From JBBIOI01 sp037443425 (GTDB lineage: Bacteria; Desulfobacterota; BSN033; UBA1163): a stretch of 14,714 nucleotides of DNA. Within the stretch, counting starts at the first letter, position 1; the number at the start of each line of letters is the position of its first letter. Under the pieces are notes generated by a model. That model saw nothing but the letters and a program-made list of their open reading frames with translations. It was not told the DNA's origin and made no database searches. Both the position numbers and the translations under genes were made by a program. Shown here one piece after another: positions 1-7,026 of the stretch. Location: positions 1 through 14,714 of the forward strand of contig JBBIOI010000085.1 in the NCBI GenBank assembly GCA_037443425.1, in the 5' to 3' direction.

Positions 1-2
1 TA

Positions 3-83
3 ACAAGTCTTAAAGATGATTATGATCCTGTAATTGGGGGTTCAGGTTGCAGATCAATGCTTGCACGGATAATAAAGGCTTAA
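3..83 (+). CDS. 3' end of an unidentified plus-strand gene (partial)
   Basis: The only plus-strand reading frame that looks like a gene end enters from the left edge and stops at TAA (81-83). It encodes 26 residues ending GGSGCRSMLARIIKA. The other two plus frames hit stops within the first 35 bases. The tail is too short to assign a family. It would be convergent with the tatA-folK operon, and the repeat block begins just after it. It could also be a chance open frame, because only 81 bases are visible. Confidence 0.35.
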   Translation, partial: TSLKDDYDPVIGGSGCRSMLARIIKA

Positions 84-95
84 AATTGGATTGTC

Positions 96-345
96 AAATC
101 GCTATGGGGCTCGCGATGATTACCCCCTCTGTCATTGCGAGGGAGTGAAACGACCGAAGCAATCCCTTGTTTAAAGGATGAGATTGCCACGCTTGGCTCG
201 CAATGACACTTCTTTGTTGAGATTGCCACGGGCTAATGCCCTCGCAATGTCAATATTGTTGAGATTGCCACGCCCCCTATGGGGCTCGCAATGACTGTTT
301 GGTTAATTCATCGCCTTTTGTCAAAGGTGTGACCCTGATTTCTGT
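96..345. repeat. Composite REP-like repeat, copy 1
   Basis: This block holds several imperfect palindromic units. One (131-164) begins GTCATTGCGA and ends CGACCGAAGCAATC. Three others run from GATTGCCACG to CTCGCAATG(A/T)C, at 182-207, 221-251 and 263-295; their ends ATTGC and GCAAT can pair into hairpins. Bases 131-207 align without gaps to 1540-1616 in copy 2, with about four mismatches. The right part (about 291-345) also resembles copy 2 at about 1741-1800 and runs through the stop codon of the small gene ending at 321. No transposase is present, so this looks like a non-autonomous dispersed repeat. Confidence 0.8.
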
Positions 346-578
346 TTAAGATAATTTTTAAGGCAGGCTTCACTGCAGAAATAATAAATCTTACCATCGA
401 TCTTTTTCTTTAAGGCAATACTCTTTGGAATATAGGTCTCACAATTTGGGTCTTTAATAAGCTCTTCTGGTTCGTTTGGGTTTGACTTCTTTTTAATGGA
501 ACTTATATCCTTTAAAAAGAGTTTTAAAATGTAATATACAAGAAAAAATAGAAGGATTATTATTAAAAAACGTGACAT
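321..578 (-). CDS. Small membrane-anchored cysteine-motif (YHS/TRASH-like) protein
   Basis: This 85-residue protein has one N-terminal hydrophobic segment (about residues 4-22), a lysine-rich linker, then a compact domain with DPNCETY at 43-49 and YFCSEACLKNY at about 66-76. A DPxCxxY motif followed by FCSxxC is typical of small YHS/TRASH-like or PP0621-type domains that may bind metal; Cys46, Cys68 and Cys72 are the likely ligands. The domain should hang from the membrane on one side, but which side is not clear. The start lies 2 nt after the folK stop, so it is probably translated with folK. Its last codons and TGA stop lie inside a repeat copy, so the C-terminus may have been altered by repeat insertion. 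No specific function can be given. Confidence 0.75.
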   Translation of the reverse strand: MSRFLIIILLFFLVYYILKLFLKDISSIKKKSNPNEPEELIKDPNCETYIPKSIALKKKIDGKIYYFCSEACLKNYLKQKSGSHL

Positions 579-580
579 GA

Positions 581-1066
581 TTAGATTTTTTCTACTCCTT
601 GATCTTCTTTCAATTCTTCGAGCAGGTCTTTTATTGTTTTTTTAAACGTGGGATGAACAAGATCTTTATCGATTTCTGAGAGAGGAATTAACACAAATTG
701 CCTATGGGGAATTTGTGGATGGGGTATTTGAAGTTCAGGCGTATTTATTTCAATTTCATCATAAAAAAGTATGTCTAAATCAATAATTCGAGGCCCCCAC
801 CTGAAAGTTTCTTCTCTTCCCATTCTAAATTCTATGGATTTCAATGTTTGAAGGAGATCAAAAGGATTTAATTCTGTTTCTATTTTTATTACTCCATTTA
901 TAAACCAGTCTTGGAAGGTATAACCAATAGGTCTTGTCTTAAAGAACGAGGAGCTGGCTAAAAGTCTATTGTTATCTACCTTAAGTATTTCATTTACAGC
1001 CCTGTTACATTGATCGAGTTTATTCCCAAGATTTGATCCAATTCCGATATATGCAATATGTTTCAT
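581..1066 (-). CDS. folK: 2-amino-4-hydroxy-6-hydroxymethyldihydropteridine pyrophosphokinase (HPPK)
   Basis: HPPK transfers pyrophosphate from ATP to 6-hydroxymethyl-7,8-dihydropterin in cytoplasmic folate synthesis. At 161 residues it has normal family length. Visible family signatures are GIGSNLG near the N-terminus, TRPIGY with a following QDWFINGV, and the strongly conserved RWGPRIIDLDILFYD that holds the Mg-binding Asp pair. PHPQIPHRQFVLIPLSEI follows. The start lies 20 nt after the tatA stop, and the small cysteine-motif gene follows at 2 nt. Folate is used in formate and C1 metabolism, but folK is a housekeeping gene and the link to the dehydrogenase here is only circumstantial. Confidence 0.97.
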   Translation of the reverse strand: MKHIAYIGIGSNLGNKLDQCNRAVNEILKVDNNRLLASSSFFKTRPIGYTFQDWFINGVIKIETELNPFDLLQTLKSIEFRMGREETFRWGPRIIDLDILFYDEIEINTPELQIPHPQIPHRQFVLIPLSEIDKDLVHPTFKKTIKDLLEELKEDQGVEKI

Positions 1067-1086
1067 TAGTTATCGATAAATCAACT

Positions 1087-1290
1087 TCATTCTTTCTTTT
1101 CTGACTTCTCGGAGATCTCTTCTGACTTCTTAGGTGTAACGTCAATTTCTTCACGTTCTCTGGTAGCCTTTTTAAAATTCCTAATCCCTTTTCCAAGCCC
1201 TTCACCTATTTGCGGAAGTTTTCCAGCCCCAAAAATGATCAAAATTATAACAAGGATGATGATTAACTCCGGCATTCCTATTCCAAACAT
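1087..1290 (-). CDS. tatA: Twin-arginine translocase subunit TatA/E
   Basis: TatA oligomers form the transport path for folded proteins carrying twin-arginine signals. The 67-residue protein has the classic plan: a short periplasmic N-terminus (MFGIGMPE), one hydrophobic helix (about residues 8-21), the FGAGKLPQIG hinge (20-29), an amphipathic helix (about 30-45) and a charged tail rich in Glu and Lys. An AAGGAG ribosome binding site lies about 7 nt before the ATG. It follows tRNA-Sec by 67 nt with no clear terminator between, so the two may be cotranscribed. The one obvious Tat substrate in the window is the formate dehydrogenase alpha subunit; no tatB or tatC is visible. TatA and TatE cannot be told apart from sequence alone. 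Confidence 0.95.
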   Translation of the reverse strand: MFGIGMPELIIILVIILIIFGAGKLPQIGEGLGKGIRNFKKATREREEIDVTPKKSEEISEKSEKKE

Positions 1291-1357
1291 ATCTTTCTCC
1301 TTTTAGATTATTAAAAATTTTTAAAGGTTAAATTTTTCTCCCTTTCAAAAAGTAAAT

Positions 1358-1452
1358 TGGCGGAAGTGCATGGGAATCGAACCCACCGCGGACTTCTTAG
1401 GTCCGCCACTGGATTTGAAGTCCAGGAGGCCCACCAGGACCTGTCCACTTCC
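1358..1452 (-). tRNA. selC: tRNA-Sec (anticodon UCA)
   Basis: This tRNA delivers selenocysteine at UGA. Read on the minus strand it starts GGAAGUGG and ends GCACUUCC, discriminator G, then an encoded CCA. A six-pair D stem (AGGUCC/GGGCCU), an anticodon arm CUGGA-CUUCAAA-UCCAG with anticodon UCA (plus-strand TGA at 1416-1418), a long variable arm with a six-pair stem (GCGGAC/GUCCGC) and a T arm with UUCGAUU can all be folded by hand. The 95-nt length, long D stem and large variable arm are diagnostic of tRNA-Sec. Seven acceptor pairs are standard, while the eighth position is G opposite G, unlike the usual eight-pair bacterial acceptor. It serves the two UGA-containing genes in this window. 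Confidence 0.97.
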
Positions 1453-1458
1453 ATTTTT

Positions 1459-1487
1459 AGACTAAATGATTTTTCCTATAAAGTCAA
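1459..1487 (-). promoter_or_regulatory. Candidate sigma70-type promoter for selC
   Basis: On the minus strand TTGACT (plus 1482-1487) is followed after 17 nt by TAGTCT (plus 1459-1464). The first mature base of tRNA-Sec at 1452 is the seventh base after the -10 box. Transcription could therefore start at or very near the tRNA 5' end. The -10 keeps only the three most conserved positions, so this is a moderate match judged on spacing. Confidence 0.5.
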
Positions 1488-1495
1488 CCCCTTCC

Positions 1496-1800
1496 AGATT
1501 GCCACATCCTTTACGGGGCTCGCAGTGACTACCTCCTCTGTCATTGCGATGGAGTAGAACGACCGAAGCAATCTCCTATTTAAAGGATGAGATTGCCACG
1601 CTTTGCTCGCAATGACTTGCTAACTTCCCTTAATCCCCTCTTAAGATAAGAGGGGAGAATTTTGTGAAATAAGTGGAGGGAAGGTGGGATTATTGGAGAT
1701 GCCACGCTTCGCTCGCAATGACAAAATAGATAAGGCCCGAAATGATTGTTTGGCTAATTCATTACTTTTTGTAAAATGTGTAGACCTGACTCTGGTTTTT
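1496..1800. repeat. Composite REP-like repeat, copy 2
   Basis: This second copy fills the spacer between selC and the DUF167 gene, a stretch of about 310 bases with no gene. Palindromic units lie at 1497-1529, 1540-1573, 1591-1616 and 1698-1722, all built on GATTGCCAC...CTCGCAATGAC or its inverse. A different insert sits in the middle: a perfect hairpin CCCCTCTT/AAGAGGGG (1635-1655) flanked by CTTCCCT and AGGGAAG. The outer part (about 1741-1800) resembles copy 1 and overlaps the last codons of the DUF167 gene. A copy at the 3' end of two unrelated genes suggests a preference for transcript ends or a role there. Confidence 0.8.
1634..1656. repeat. Perfect inverted repeat (hairpin) inside repeat copy 2
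   Basis: CCCCTCTTA pairs with TAAGAGGGG around a three-base loop, with one further T-A pair outside, giving about ten pairs. On the plus strand GAATTTT follows, so it could end plus-strand transcription. On the minus strand, the direction of nearby genes, no T-run follows. It looks more like an inserted repeat module than the terminator of the large operon. Confidence 0.55.
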
Positions 1801-2028
1801 TGGTGAAATTTTTAGTATCTTTTCTCGAGAGTGAAGGCCTTTAATAATTTCAATACAGGATGGGGCGATTTTTAACTGCTTGGCTAAAAATTGAATTAAT
1901 GCCTCGTTTGCCTTTCCTTCTGCAGGTGGTGAAGTTACTTTAACTTTTATTCCATCTCGATATGGGCCAACAATCTCATTTTTTGAAGACCTTGGTTGAA
2001 CATAAATTTTGATTATATATTCCTTCAT
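1762..2028 (-). CDS. DUF167 / YggU family protein
   Basis: This 88-residue protein matches the full DUF167 (YggU) plan: an early VQPRSSKNEIVG, then DGIKVKVTSPPAEGKANEAL, a helix with FLAKQLKI, and IEIIKGLHSREKILKI. The PPxEGKAN segment and the GxxSREK segment are the family signatures. The family is a small alpha/beta fold of unknown biochemical role, common in bacteria and archaea and often near yggS/yggT or pgeF-type genes. It starts 10 nt after the pgeF stop and appears to be the last gene of the long operon. Its final residues (about NQSQVYTFYKK) lie in sequence shared with the repeat, so the extreme C-terminus may be derived from it. Confidence 0.93.
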   Translation of the reverse strand: MKEYIIKIYVQPRSSKNEIVGPYRDGIKVKVTSPPAEGKANEALIQFLAKQLKIAPSCIEIIKGLHSREKILKISPKNQSQVYTFYKK

Positions 2029-2038
2029 ATTTCCAAAC

Positions 2039-2824
2039 TTAATTTATTCCTATAAATGATAACTGTCTTCCTGTAATTCTTTCCCTTCTGTAAGAGAAGA
2101 ATAGATCCGGTCTACAATAAGTACAGATTCTAATCCAGTAGATTTTATCTTCTCCAACCCCTTCCTCTTTTAACTGAGATATATTTATTGAAGAAAGGTC
2201 TATATACCAATTTTTACCAGCCTTCCTTGCAAAAGGAATCCATTCTTTTTGAAAAACCTTTTCATCAACTTCATAACAACAGGGGCCTATAGAAGGTCCT
2301 AAAACAGCTACTAAATCATTGGGGGTAGAGCCAAATCTCTCTTTGATCTTATTTAAAACCTTTTTTGTAATGTTTAACATAGTTCCCTGTCTTCCTGCAT
2401 GTATTGCTGAGATGATCCTTTTTTTCAAGTCTATCAGAAATATTGGAACACAGTCTGCTGTAAGAATACCGCAATATATATGCGGGATATTTGTTATAAT
2501 TGCATCATATTGAAGCAGAGGCCTTTCCAGATCAAGATGATTTTCAATGATAAGGATATTGTCCTCGTGGATCTGATTAAGAAGAATTAATTGTTCAGGA
2601 TTGAATCCAAAGGCATTTGCTATCAATCTTTTATTCTCTCTAATATTTTCTATGAGATCACCATTGTCTTTTCCGAGATTTAGTGAATCATAAGGGGCCG
2701 AGCTTACCCCTTTTATTCGAGTTAAGAAGGCATGTTTTAGCCATCTCGAATAGGTTAATTCATCTACCTCAAAATAGTGGATATTATTCTTAATCTTTAG
2801 GAAAGATTCATTTAAAATATGCAT
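2039..2824 (-). CDS. pgeF: PgeF/YfiH-type multicopper-oxidase-like (laccase domain) protein
   Basis: Members of this family have been assigned peptidoglycan editing, purine-nucleoside phosphorylase or polyphenol oxidase activity; here only the family is certain. The 261-residue length is typical. Signatures are NQIHEDN (83-89), LTADCVPIFL (121-130), AIHAGRQGT (140-148), GPSIGPCCYEVD (176-187) and a C-terminal CTYCRPDLFFSYRRE. His86, Cys125 and His142 match the conserved zinc-binding His-Cys-His set. The usual HAGWRG is HAGRQG here, so the Trp is replaced. The gene begins 3 nt after rluD and ends 10 nt before the DUF167 gene. An rluD-pgeF pairing is common in bacteria. Confidence 0.93.
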   Translation of the reverse strand: MHILNESFLKIKNNIHYFEVDELTYSRWLKHAFLTRIKGVSSAPYDSLNLGKDNGDLIENIRENKRLIANAFGFNPEQLILLNQIHEDNILIIENHLDLERPLLQYDAIITNIPHIYCGILTADCVPIFLIDLKKRIISAIHAGRQGTMLNITKKVLNKIKERFGSTPNDLVAVLGPSIGPCCYEVDEKVFQKEWIPFARKAGKNWYIDLSSINISQLKEEGVGEDKIYWIRICTYCRPDLFFSYRRERITGRQLSFIGIN

Positions 2825-2827
2825 AGC

Positions 2828-3871
2828 TTAACTTAATTGACCTCTTGAATCTGGGATAGACACATTTTTGGATAAATAATCCAGAAGTTTTTTCATATCA
2901 TCAGGAATAGTCGCTTTAAATTCCATTCTTTGCCCAGTTTTTGGGTGATATAAAGAAATGCTATAGGCATGTAAACAAGGGCGATCCATATTCTTTAAAT
3001 ATTCCCTAATGATTGGATTCGTAATAGAACCTGGCCTTCCTTTTCTTCCATATAAAGGATCGCCTAAAATAGGATGGCCTATAGCAGAAAGATGGACCCG
3101 GATTTGATGTGTTCGGCCTGTTTTAGGACGGACCTCAAGAAATGTAAAACCATCCAGTCTTTCAACAACCTTCCAGAAGGTGATAGCAGATCTTCCCTTT
3201 TTGGTTTTTGTCGACATCCTTTTTCTCTCGGATGGATGCCTTCCGATTTCAGAATCTATTATCCCTTCATCTTGACTTAAATTACCATATACAATTGCAA
3301 GATAAACCTTTTCAATAACACGTTCTTTAAACTGTTTAACCAGTTGATGATATGCCTCATCATCTTTGGCCACTACCATTACACCAGATGTTCCTTTATC
3401 TAAACGATGGACGATTCCAGGTCTTAATGCACCATTTATACCACGAAGATCTTTGCAATGGTAGAGAAGGGCATTTACTATAGTTCCTGTTGGGTGACCA
3501 TAGGCGGGATGGACTACCATTCCTGGAGGTTTATCTATTACAATGATTGATGAATCTTCGTATATGATTTTTAATGGAATTGGTTCAGGCACCAGAGTTA
3601 TGGGTTTTGGGCCTGGAATAAACCCTGATACTATGTCTCCGGTCTTTAAATGTGTACTTGGCTTTACAGGTTTTTGATTTAAAAAGATTCTTTTTTCTTT
3701 AATAAGTTTTTTTGCCTGAGATCGCGATAGATTTAGAATCGACTCAGAAAGGAAATGGTCGATCCTTTTGCCCTGGTCCTTCTCCTCTACTCGAATGGAG
3801 AAAGGATTTTTTTCACTATCTTTTTGGTCTTCAAACGGGAATGAATATTCTGAATCTATTCTAAATGGCAT
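2828..3871 (-). CDS. rluD: RluA/RluD-family rRNA pseudouridine synthase
   Basis: It converts uridines in RNA (23S rRNA in the RluD case) to pseudouridine. From the chosen ATG the protein has 347 residues. An N-terminal S4 RNA-binding domain (about 35-90) contains the RSQAKKLIKEKRIFLN segment, and the catalytic domain follows with IDKPPGMVVHPA (about 112-123) and the active-site motif GIVHRLDKGTSG, with Asp158 as nucleophile. GRTHQIRVHL is also present. A longer frame opens at 3925, but that would overlap selA by 65 nt and add a Leu-rich tail foreign to the family. The ATG at 3871 overlaps the selA end by only 11 nt and fits translational coupling. RluD, RluC and RluA specificity cannot be separated with certainty. 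Confidence 0.92.
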   Translation of the reverse strand: MPFRIDSEYSFPFEDQKDSEKNPFSIRVEEKDQGKRIDHFLSESILNLSRSQAKKLIKEKRIFLNQKPVKPSTHLKTGDIVSGFIPGPKPITLVPEPIPLKIIYEDSSIIVIDKPPGMVVHPAYGHPTGTIVNALLYHCKDLRGINGALRPGIVHRLDKGTSGVMVVAKDDEAYHQLVKQFKERVIEKVYLAIVYGNLSQDEGIIDSEIGRHPSERKRMSTKTKKGRSAITFWKVVERLDGFTFLEVRPKTGRTHQIRVHLSAIGHPILGDPLYGRKGRPGSITNPIIREYLKNMDRPCLHAYSISLYHPKTGQRMEFKATIPDDMKKLLDYLSKNVSIPDSRGQLS

Positions 3872-5291
3872 ATTTGGCAAATGCTTCTTCAATTGCAGTA
3901 GCAACAAGTGGAATTTCATCATCAAAGATGGTTCTCATATCAAGGATTAATTCATCTTTACTAATCCTTGAAATTATTGGAGGGTCACCCATCCTTAGAT
4001 TTTCCTCGAGCTTATTTATGGAGATTGAAGATGGTTTAATAGAGACAACTACGGTCTTAAGCTCCTGAAGAGGAAGCGCTCCCCCTCCAACCTGGGAGAA
4101 GTCCTCTCTTAGATTTATCTTTGCCTCCCTTTTAATCTTTTCCGGTAATCTTTTTAAAAGGCGTTTTGCCCTTTCCATTAAACTCTTTCGATCGAGACAC
4201 AGCATTCTAAGAACAGGTATCTCGTTTATGGCCTTTTTTTCATCAAGATAAAGGAGGAGTGTAGATTCAAGCCCAGCCAGTGTAAGTTTATCAATGCGAA
4301 GGGCACGGCTAAGGGGATTGATTTTCATCATGTCTATAAATCTCTTTTTCCCAACAATTATTCCAGCTTGTGGCCCACCCAAGAGTTTATCACCACTGAA
4401 GGTAACTACATCAACACCTGAGTTGATCGACTCCTGAACAGTTGGCTCTTTTTCAAGACCATATTGACCGAGGTCAACAAAACAGCCACTTCCAAGGTCA
4501 TTAAGGACAGGAAGGTTATATTGCTTTCCCATTTCCACGAGATCTTTTAAAGAAACCTCTGAAGTGAATCCGAGTATTCTGAAATTACTTCTATGAACCT
4601 TTAATAGAAGTGCGGTTTGTGGGGTTATTGCATTTTTATAATCACTTGGGTGTGTTCGATTTGTGGTTCCTACCTCTTTTAAAATAGCTCCGCTTCTTTT
4701 CATCACATCGGGGATCCTGAAGGAGCCTCCAATTTCAACCATTTCACCCCTGGATACAATAACCTCTTTTCCTTCTGCAATTGTATTGAGGGCAAGAAGT
4801 ACTGCTCCTGCATTGTTGTTAACAACCATTGCCGACTCTGCACCAGAAAGCCTGCAAAGTATGTGTTCAACATGGGTGTGGCGATCCCCACGCTCCCCTA
4901 ATTCGAGGTTATATTCAAGATTTGAGTATGTTCTCGAAACCTCAATCATATGGGAGATGGCTGAGTTATGAAGAGGTGCCCTTCCAAGATTCGTATGTAT
5001 AACAACACCTGTGGCGTTTATAACCCTTCTTAGTGTTGGTTTGACCTGAAGTTCGATCTCTCTTTGAAATATTGACGAAAGGCTTTCGGGAGAAATTATG
5101 GATTCATCTAAACTACTGGGGTCATCGATTTTTAGAATTTCTTCACGCACCCTCTTTAATCCCATCCTTATTGAATCTACTACAACATTTCGTGGATATA
5201 CCTTTAAAAGTTCAAGGATCTCCTTTCTTGAAAGTATTTCATCTACACTCGGTATCTTGCGAAGGAGTTTTTGACGAAGGGTTTGGGCCAT
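3861..5291 (-). CDS. selA: L-seryl-tRNA(Sec) selenium transferase SelA
   Basis: SelA is the cytoplasmic PLP enzyme that converts seryl-tRNA(Sec) to selenocysteyl-tRNA(Sec) using selenophosphate. The 476-residue length is normal. The N-terminal helical region (IPSVDEIL early, where E. coli-type proteins also bind tRNA) is followed by RRVINATGVVIHTNLGRAPL (88-107), the YSNLEYNLELGERGDR segment (122-137) and TFSGDKLLGGPQAG (297-310), in which Lys302 is the expected PLP lysine. It sits 7 nt after the radical SAM gene and overlaps rluD. Its substrate tRNA is encoded about 2.4 kb downstream, and two UGA-decoding genes lie upstream on the same strand, one of them two genes away. selB and selD, also needed for Sec insertion, are not in view. 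Confidence 0.98.
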   Translation of the reverse strand: MAQTLRQKLLRKIPSVDEILSRKEILELLKVYPRNVVVDSIRMGLKRVREEILKIDDPSSLDESIISPESLSSIFQREIELQVKPTLRRVINATGVVIHTNLGRAPLHNSAISHMIEVSRTYSNLEYNLELGERGDRHTHVEHILCRLSGAESAMVVNNNAGAVLLALNTIAEGKEVIVSRGEMVEIGGSFRIPDVMKRSGAILKEVGTTNRTHPSDYKNAITPQTALLLKVHRSNFRILGFTSEVSLKDLVEMGKQYNLPVLNDLGSGCFVDLGQYGLEKEPTVQESINSGVDVVTFSGDKLLGGPQAGIIVGKKRFIDMMKINPLSRALRIDKLTLAGLESTLLLYLDEKKAINEIPVLRMLCLDRKSLMERAKRLLKRLPEKIKREAKINLREDFSQVGGGALPLQELKTVVVSIKPSSISINKLEENLRMGDPPIISRISKDELILDMRTIFDDEIPLVATAIEEAFAKYAI

Positions 5292-5298
5292 CGGAATT

Positions 5299-7023
5299 TT
5301 ACCTCGAAAGGATAGTTTTCAAAATCTTAAAGAAATTCATCCTTATGAATCGAGTAGGCCATTGTAGTTCTTTTTTCTCACAAACAGTTGACATGCTATA
5401 TGTTTCAAGCGAGGCAGTCCCACTTTTAATCATTCTCAAAGCTTTATCCCTTTCCATTTCATCAGGGAGAGACATGATACGATCGATCTCCTCAATCATC
5501 TTTACTGCCCTGTCAATCCTTTCTTCAACGGATTGTGCAGTCTTTTGATCAATTAGACCAAACTCTGCCTTAAGACGATTAAGTCTTTTTCCAGCCTCGT
5601 ATGTGCTCGATACGATTTCGTCACGACTCATCCATTCTGTTTCATAATTTAGGATATATTTCCAGCTCGGGGCTAAAAGGGCACGGCGATGTTCTTCAAT
5701 AGTCCTGTATAGAAGTTTATATCCATATCTTTCTGGTTCTTCGAATACAGCACTTCCAGGGTCTAAAAAAGGTGCAAGAGGAGAGATGAATGGAAGAATT
5801 TTATTATAATGCTGGAATCTTTTTAGAAGGAGACGGCAATATTCAACCGTATCGAGAACAGATTGATATGTCTGTTTCGGTAGACCAATCATAAAGAACA
5901 GGTCTATCCTTTTACAATCTAATTCAATGGCATCCTTTATCATCCTCTCAAGGGGTTCATTTCCATAAGGCCTTCCAAAGGCCCTCCTTACCTCTTCGTC
6001 ATGTGATTCAGGAGATATTTCGATATTGAAGTTTTTTACAGATTGTGAAATCCTCTCAAGCTGTTCGCGTGTTGGAGGTACAAAGAATTCAAAGGCAATA
6101 TGATTTGAAATAGGCCTTTTCTTCAATTCATCAAGAAAGGTATATCCATAATCCTCTCCAGGTTGAAAAATATCTCCTATAATCATAACAGGGGCATGAA
6201 GATGCTCAGAGACATTGAATACATCTTCGGCAAGGAGCTTTGGATCGCGGTAAGCAGGCCTTTTACGATTTGCAAATAGATTGAAGGCAAATGATGAGCC
6301 CCCGCATGTTTTACAGAAATAACGACAGCCACGACATGTGAAGACAGCAGTGACGGGATAGGTATACCAGTCAATAAAAGGCTGGTATCCTACAGGGTCC
6401 ATAAACCTTACAACCTTTTTCATTATATGACGATAATCGATTGAGATCTCATTTAGGTCCTCTGGTACATAGGTTAGTGGATTTATTCTAATCCCATTTC
6501 CTCCATCTCTATAGGTCAGATTTGGAATACTGGAGAGATCTCCTCTTTTTTTTATAGCCCAGAGAAGTTGTGTTAGTGGTTTCTCTGTTGAGTCACCTCT
6601 CAGGACGAAGTCAACAAATGGGTACTGACGCAATATTTCATCGTGATAGTATGTTGCTGAAAGTCCGCCGAGGATCACAGGGGTTTCTGGATGGATCTTT
6701 TTTATTATTTCTGCTATTGCCAGTGCGCCCTGGACATGAGCCATCCAGTGAAGATCAAGTCCAAAGGCAACAGGTTTGTTCTTCTTTATAAGATTTTCGA
6801 CATCGAACCCCTCATCTTTAAGCATCTTTAAAGCAACATTTATAATTCTTACTTTGAGGCCATGCCGCTCCAGATATTCTGAAATGGATGCAAAGCCTAT
6901 GGGATACATTTCAAAGATTGGTGTTGAAGGGACAACATCACTTATCGGGCCATAAATTCCAGGAAAGGTTCTAAAATCATAAAGTGTCGGTGGATGGAGT
7001 AAGATCAGGTCTATTTTTGACAT
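5299..7023 (-). CDS. B12-binding domain / radical SAM protein of unknown substrate
   Basis: This 574-residue protein has an N-terminal cobalamin-binding-type Rossmann region (about 1-160; LLHPPTLYDF at the start, PIGFASISEYLERHG at 41-55, ILGGLSATYYHDEI at 117-130). A radical SAM core follows with the [4Fe-4S] motif CRYFCKTC (Cys233, Cys237, Cys240). An extra Cys230 precedes the motif, giving TCRGCRYFCKTCGG. Further on are ISPESHDEEVRRAFGRPYG and FFMIGLPKQT, typical of this superfamily. A DLH at 90-92 may correspond to a degenerate B12 lower-ligand motif. The gene starts 3 nt after the selenoprotein gene and ends 7 nt before selA, so all three are probably made together. The substrate cannot be predicted; methylation or another radical modification is possible. 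Confidence 0.9.
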   Translation of the reverse strand: MSKIDLILLHPPTLYDFRTFPGIYGPISDVVPSTPIFEMYPIGFASISEYLERHGLKVRIINVALKMLKDEGFDVENLIKKNKPVAFGLDLHWMAHVQGALAIAEIIKKIHPETPVILGGLSATYYHDEILRQYPFVDFVLRGDSTEKPLTQLLWAIKKRGDLSSIPNLTYRDGGNGIRINPLTYVPEDLNEISIDYRHIMKKVVRFMDPVGYQPFIDWYTYPVTAVFTCRGCRYFCKTCGGSSFAFNLFANRKRPAYRDPKLLAEDVFNVSEHLHAPVMIIGDIFQPGEDYGYTFLDELKKRPISNHIAFEFFVPPTREQLERISQSVKNFNIEISPESHDEEVRRAFGRPYGNEPLERMIKDAIELDCKRIDLFFMIGLPKQTYQSVLDTVEYCRLLLKRFQHYNKILPFISPLAPFLDPGSAVFEEPERYGYKLLYRTIEEHRRALLAPSWKYILNYETEWMSRDEIVSSTYEAGKRLNRLKAEFGLIDQKTAQSVEERIDRAVKMIEEIDRIMSLPDEMERDKALRMIKSGTASLETYSMSTVCEKKELQWPTRFIRMNFFKILKTILSR

Positions 7024-7026
7024 CGT

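Noticed and set aside
96..300. CRISPR array
   Set aside because: The repeated units are palindromic, unequal in length and unevenly spaced, without constant-length unique spacers.
321..323. TGA at the end of the small cysteine-motif gene as a further Sec codon
   Set aside because: Read-through adds only about five residues before TAA, with no conserved context.
1357..1557. 66-residue plus-strand open frame
   Set aside because: It is antisense to tRNA-Sec and runs into the repeat; the tRNA fold explains the sequence.
3872..3925. Upstream start for rluD giving 365 residues
   Set aside because: It would overlap selA by 65 nt and add residues atypical of the family; ATG 3871 fits better.
5072..5548. 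158-residue plus-strand open frame across the selA/radical SAM junction
   Set aside because: It is a shadow of two well-supported minus-strand genes and has no recognisable domain.
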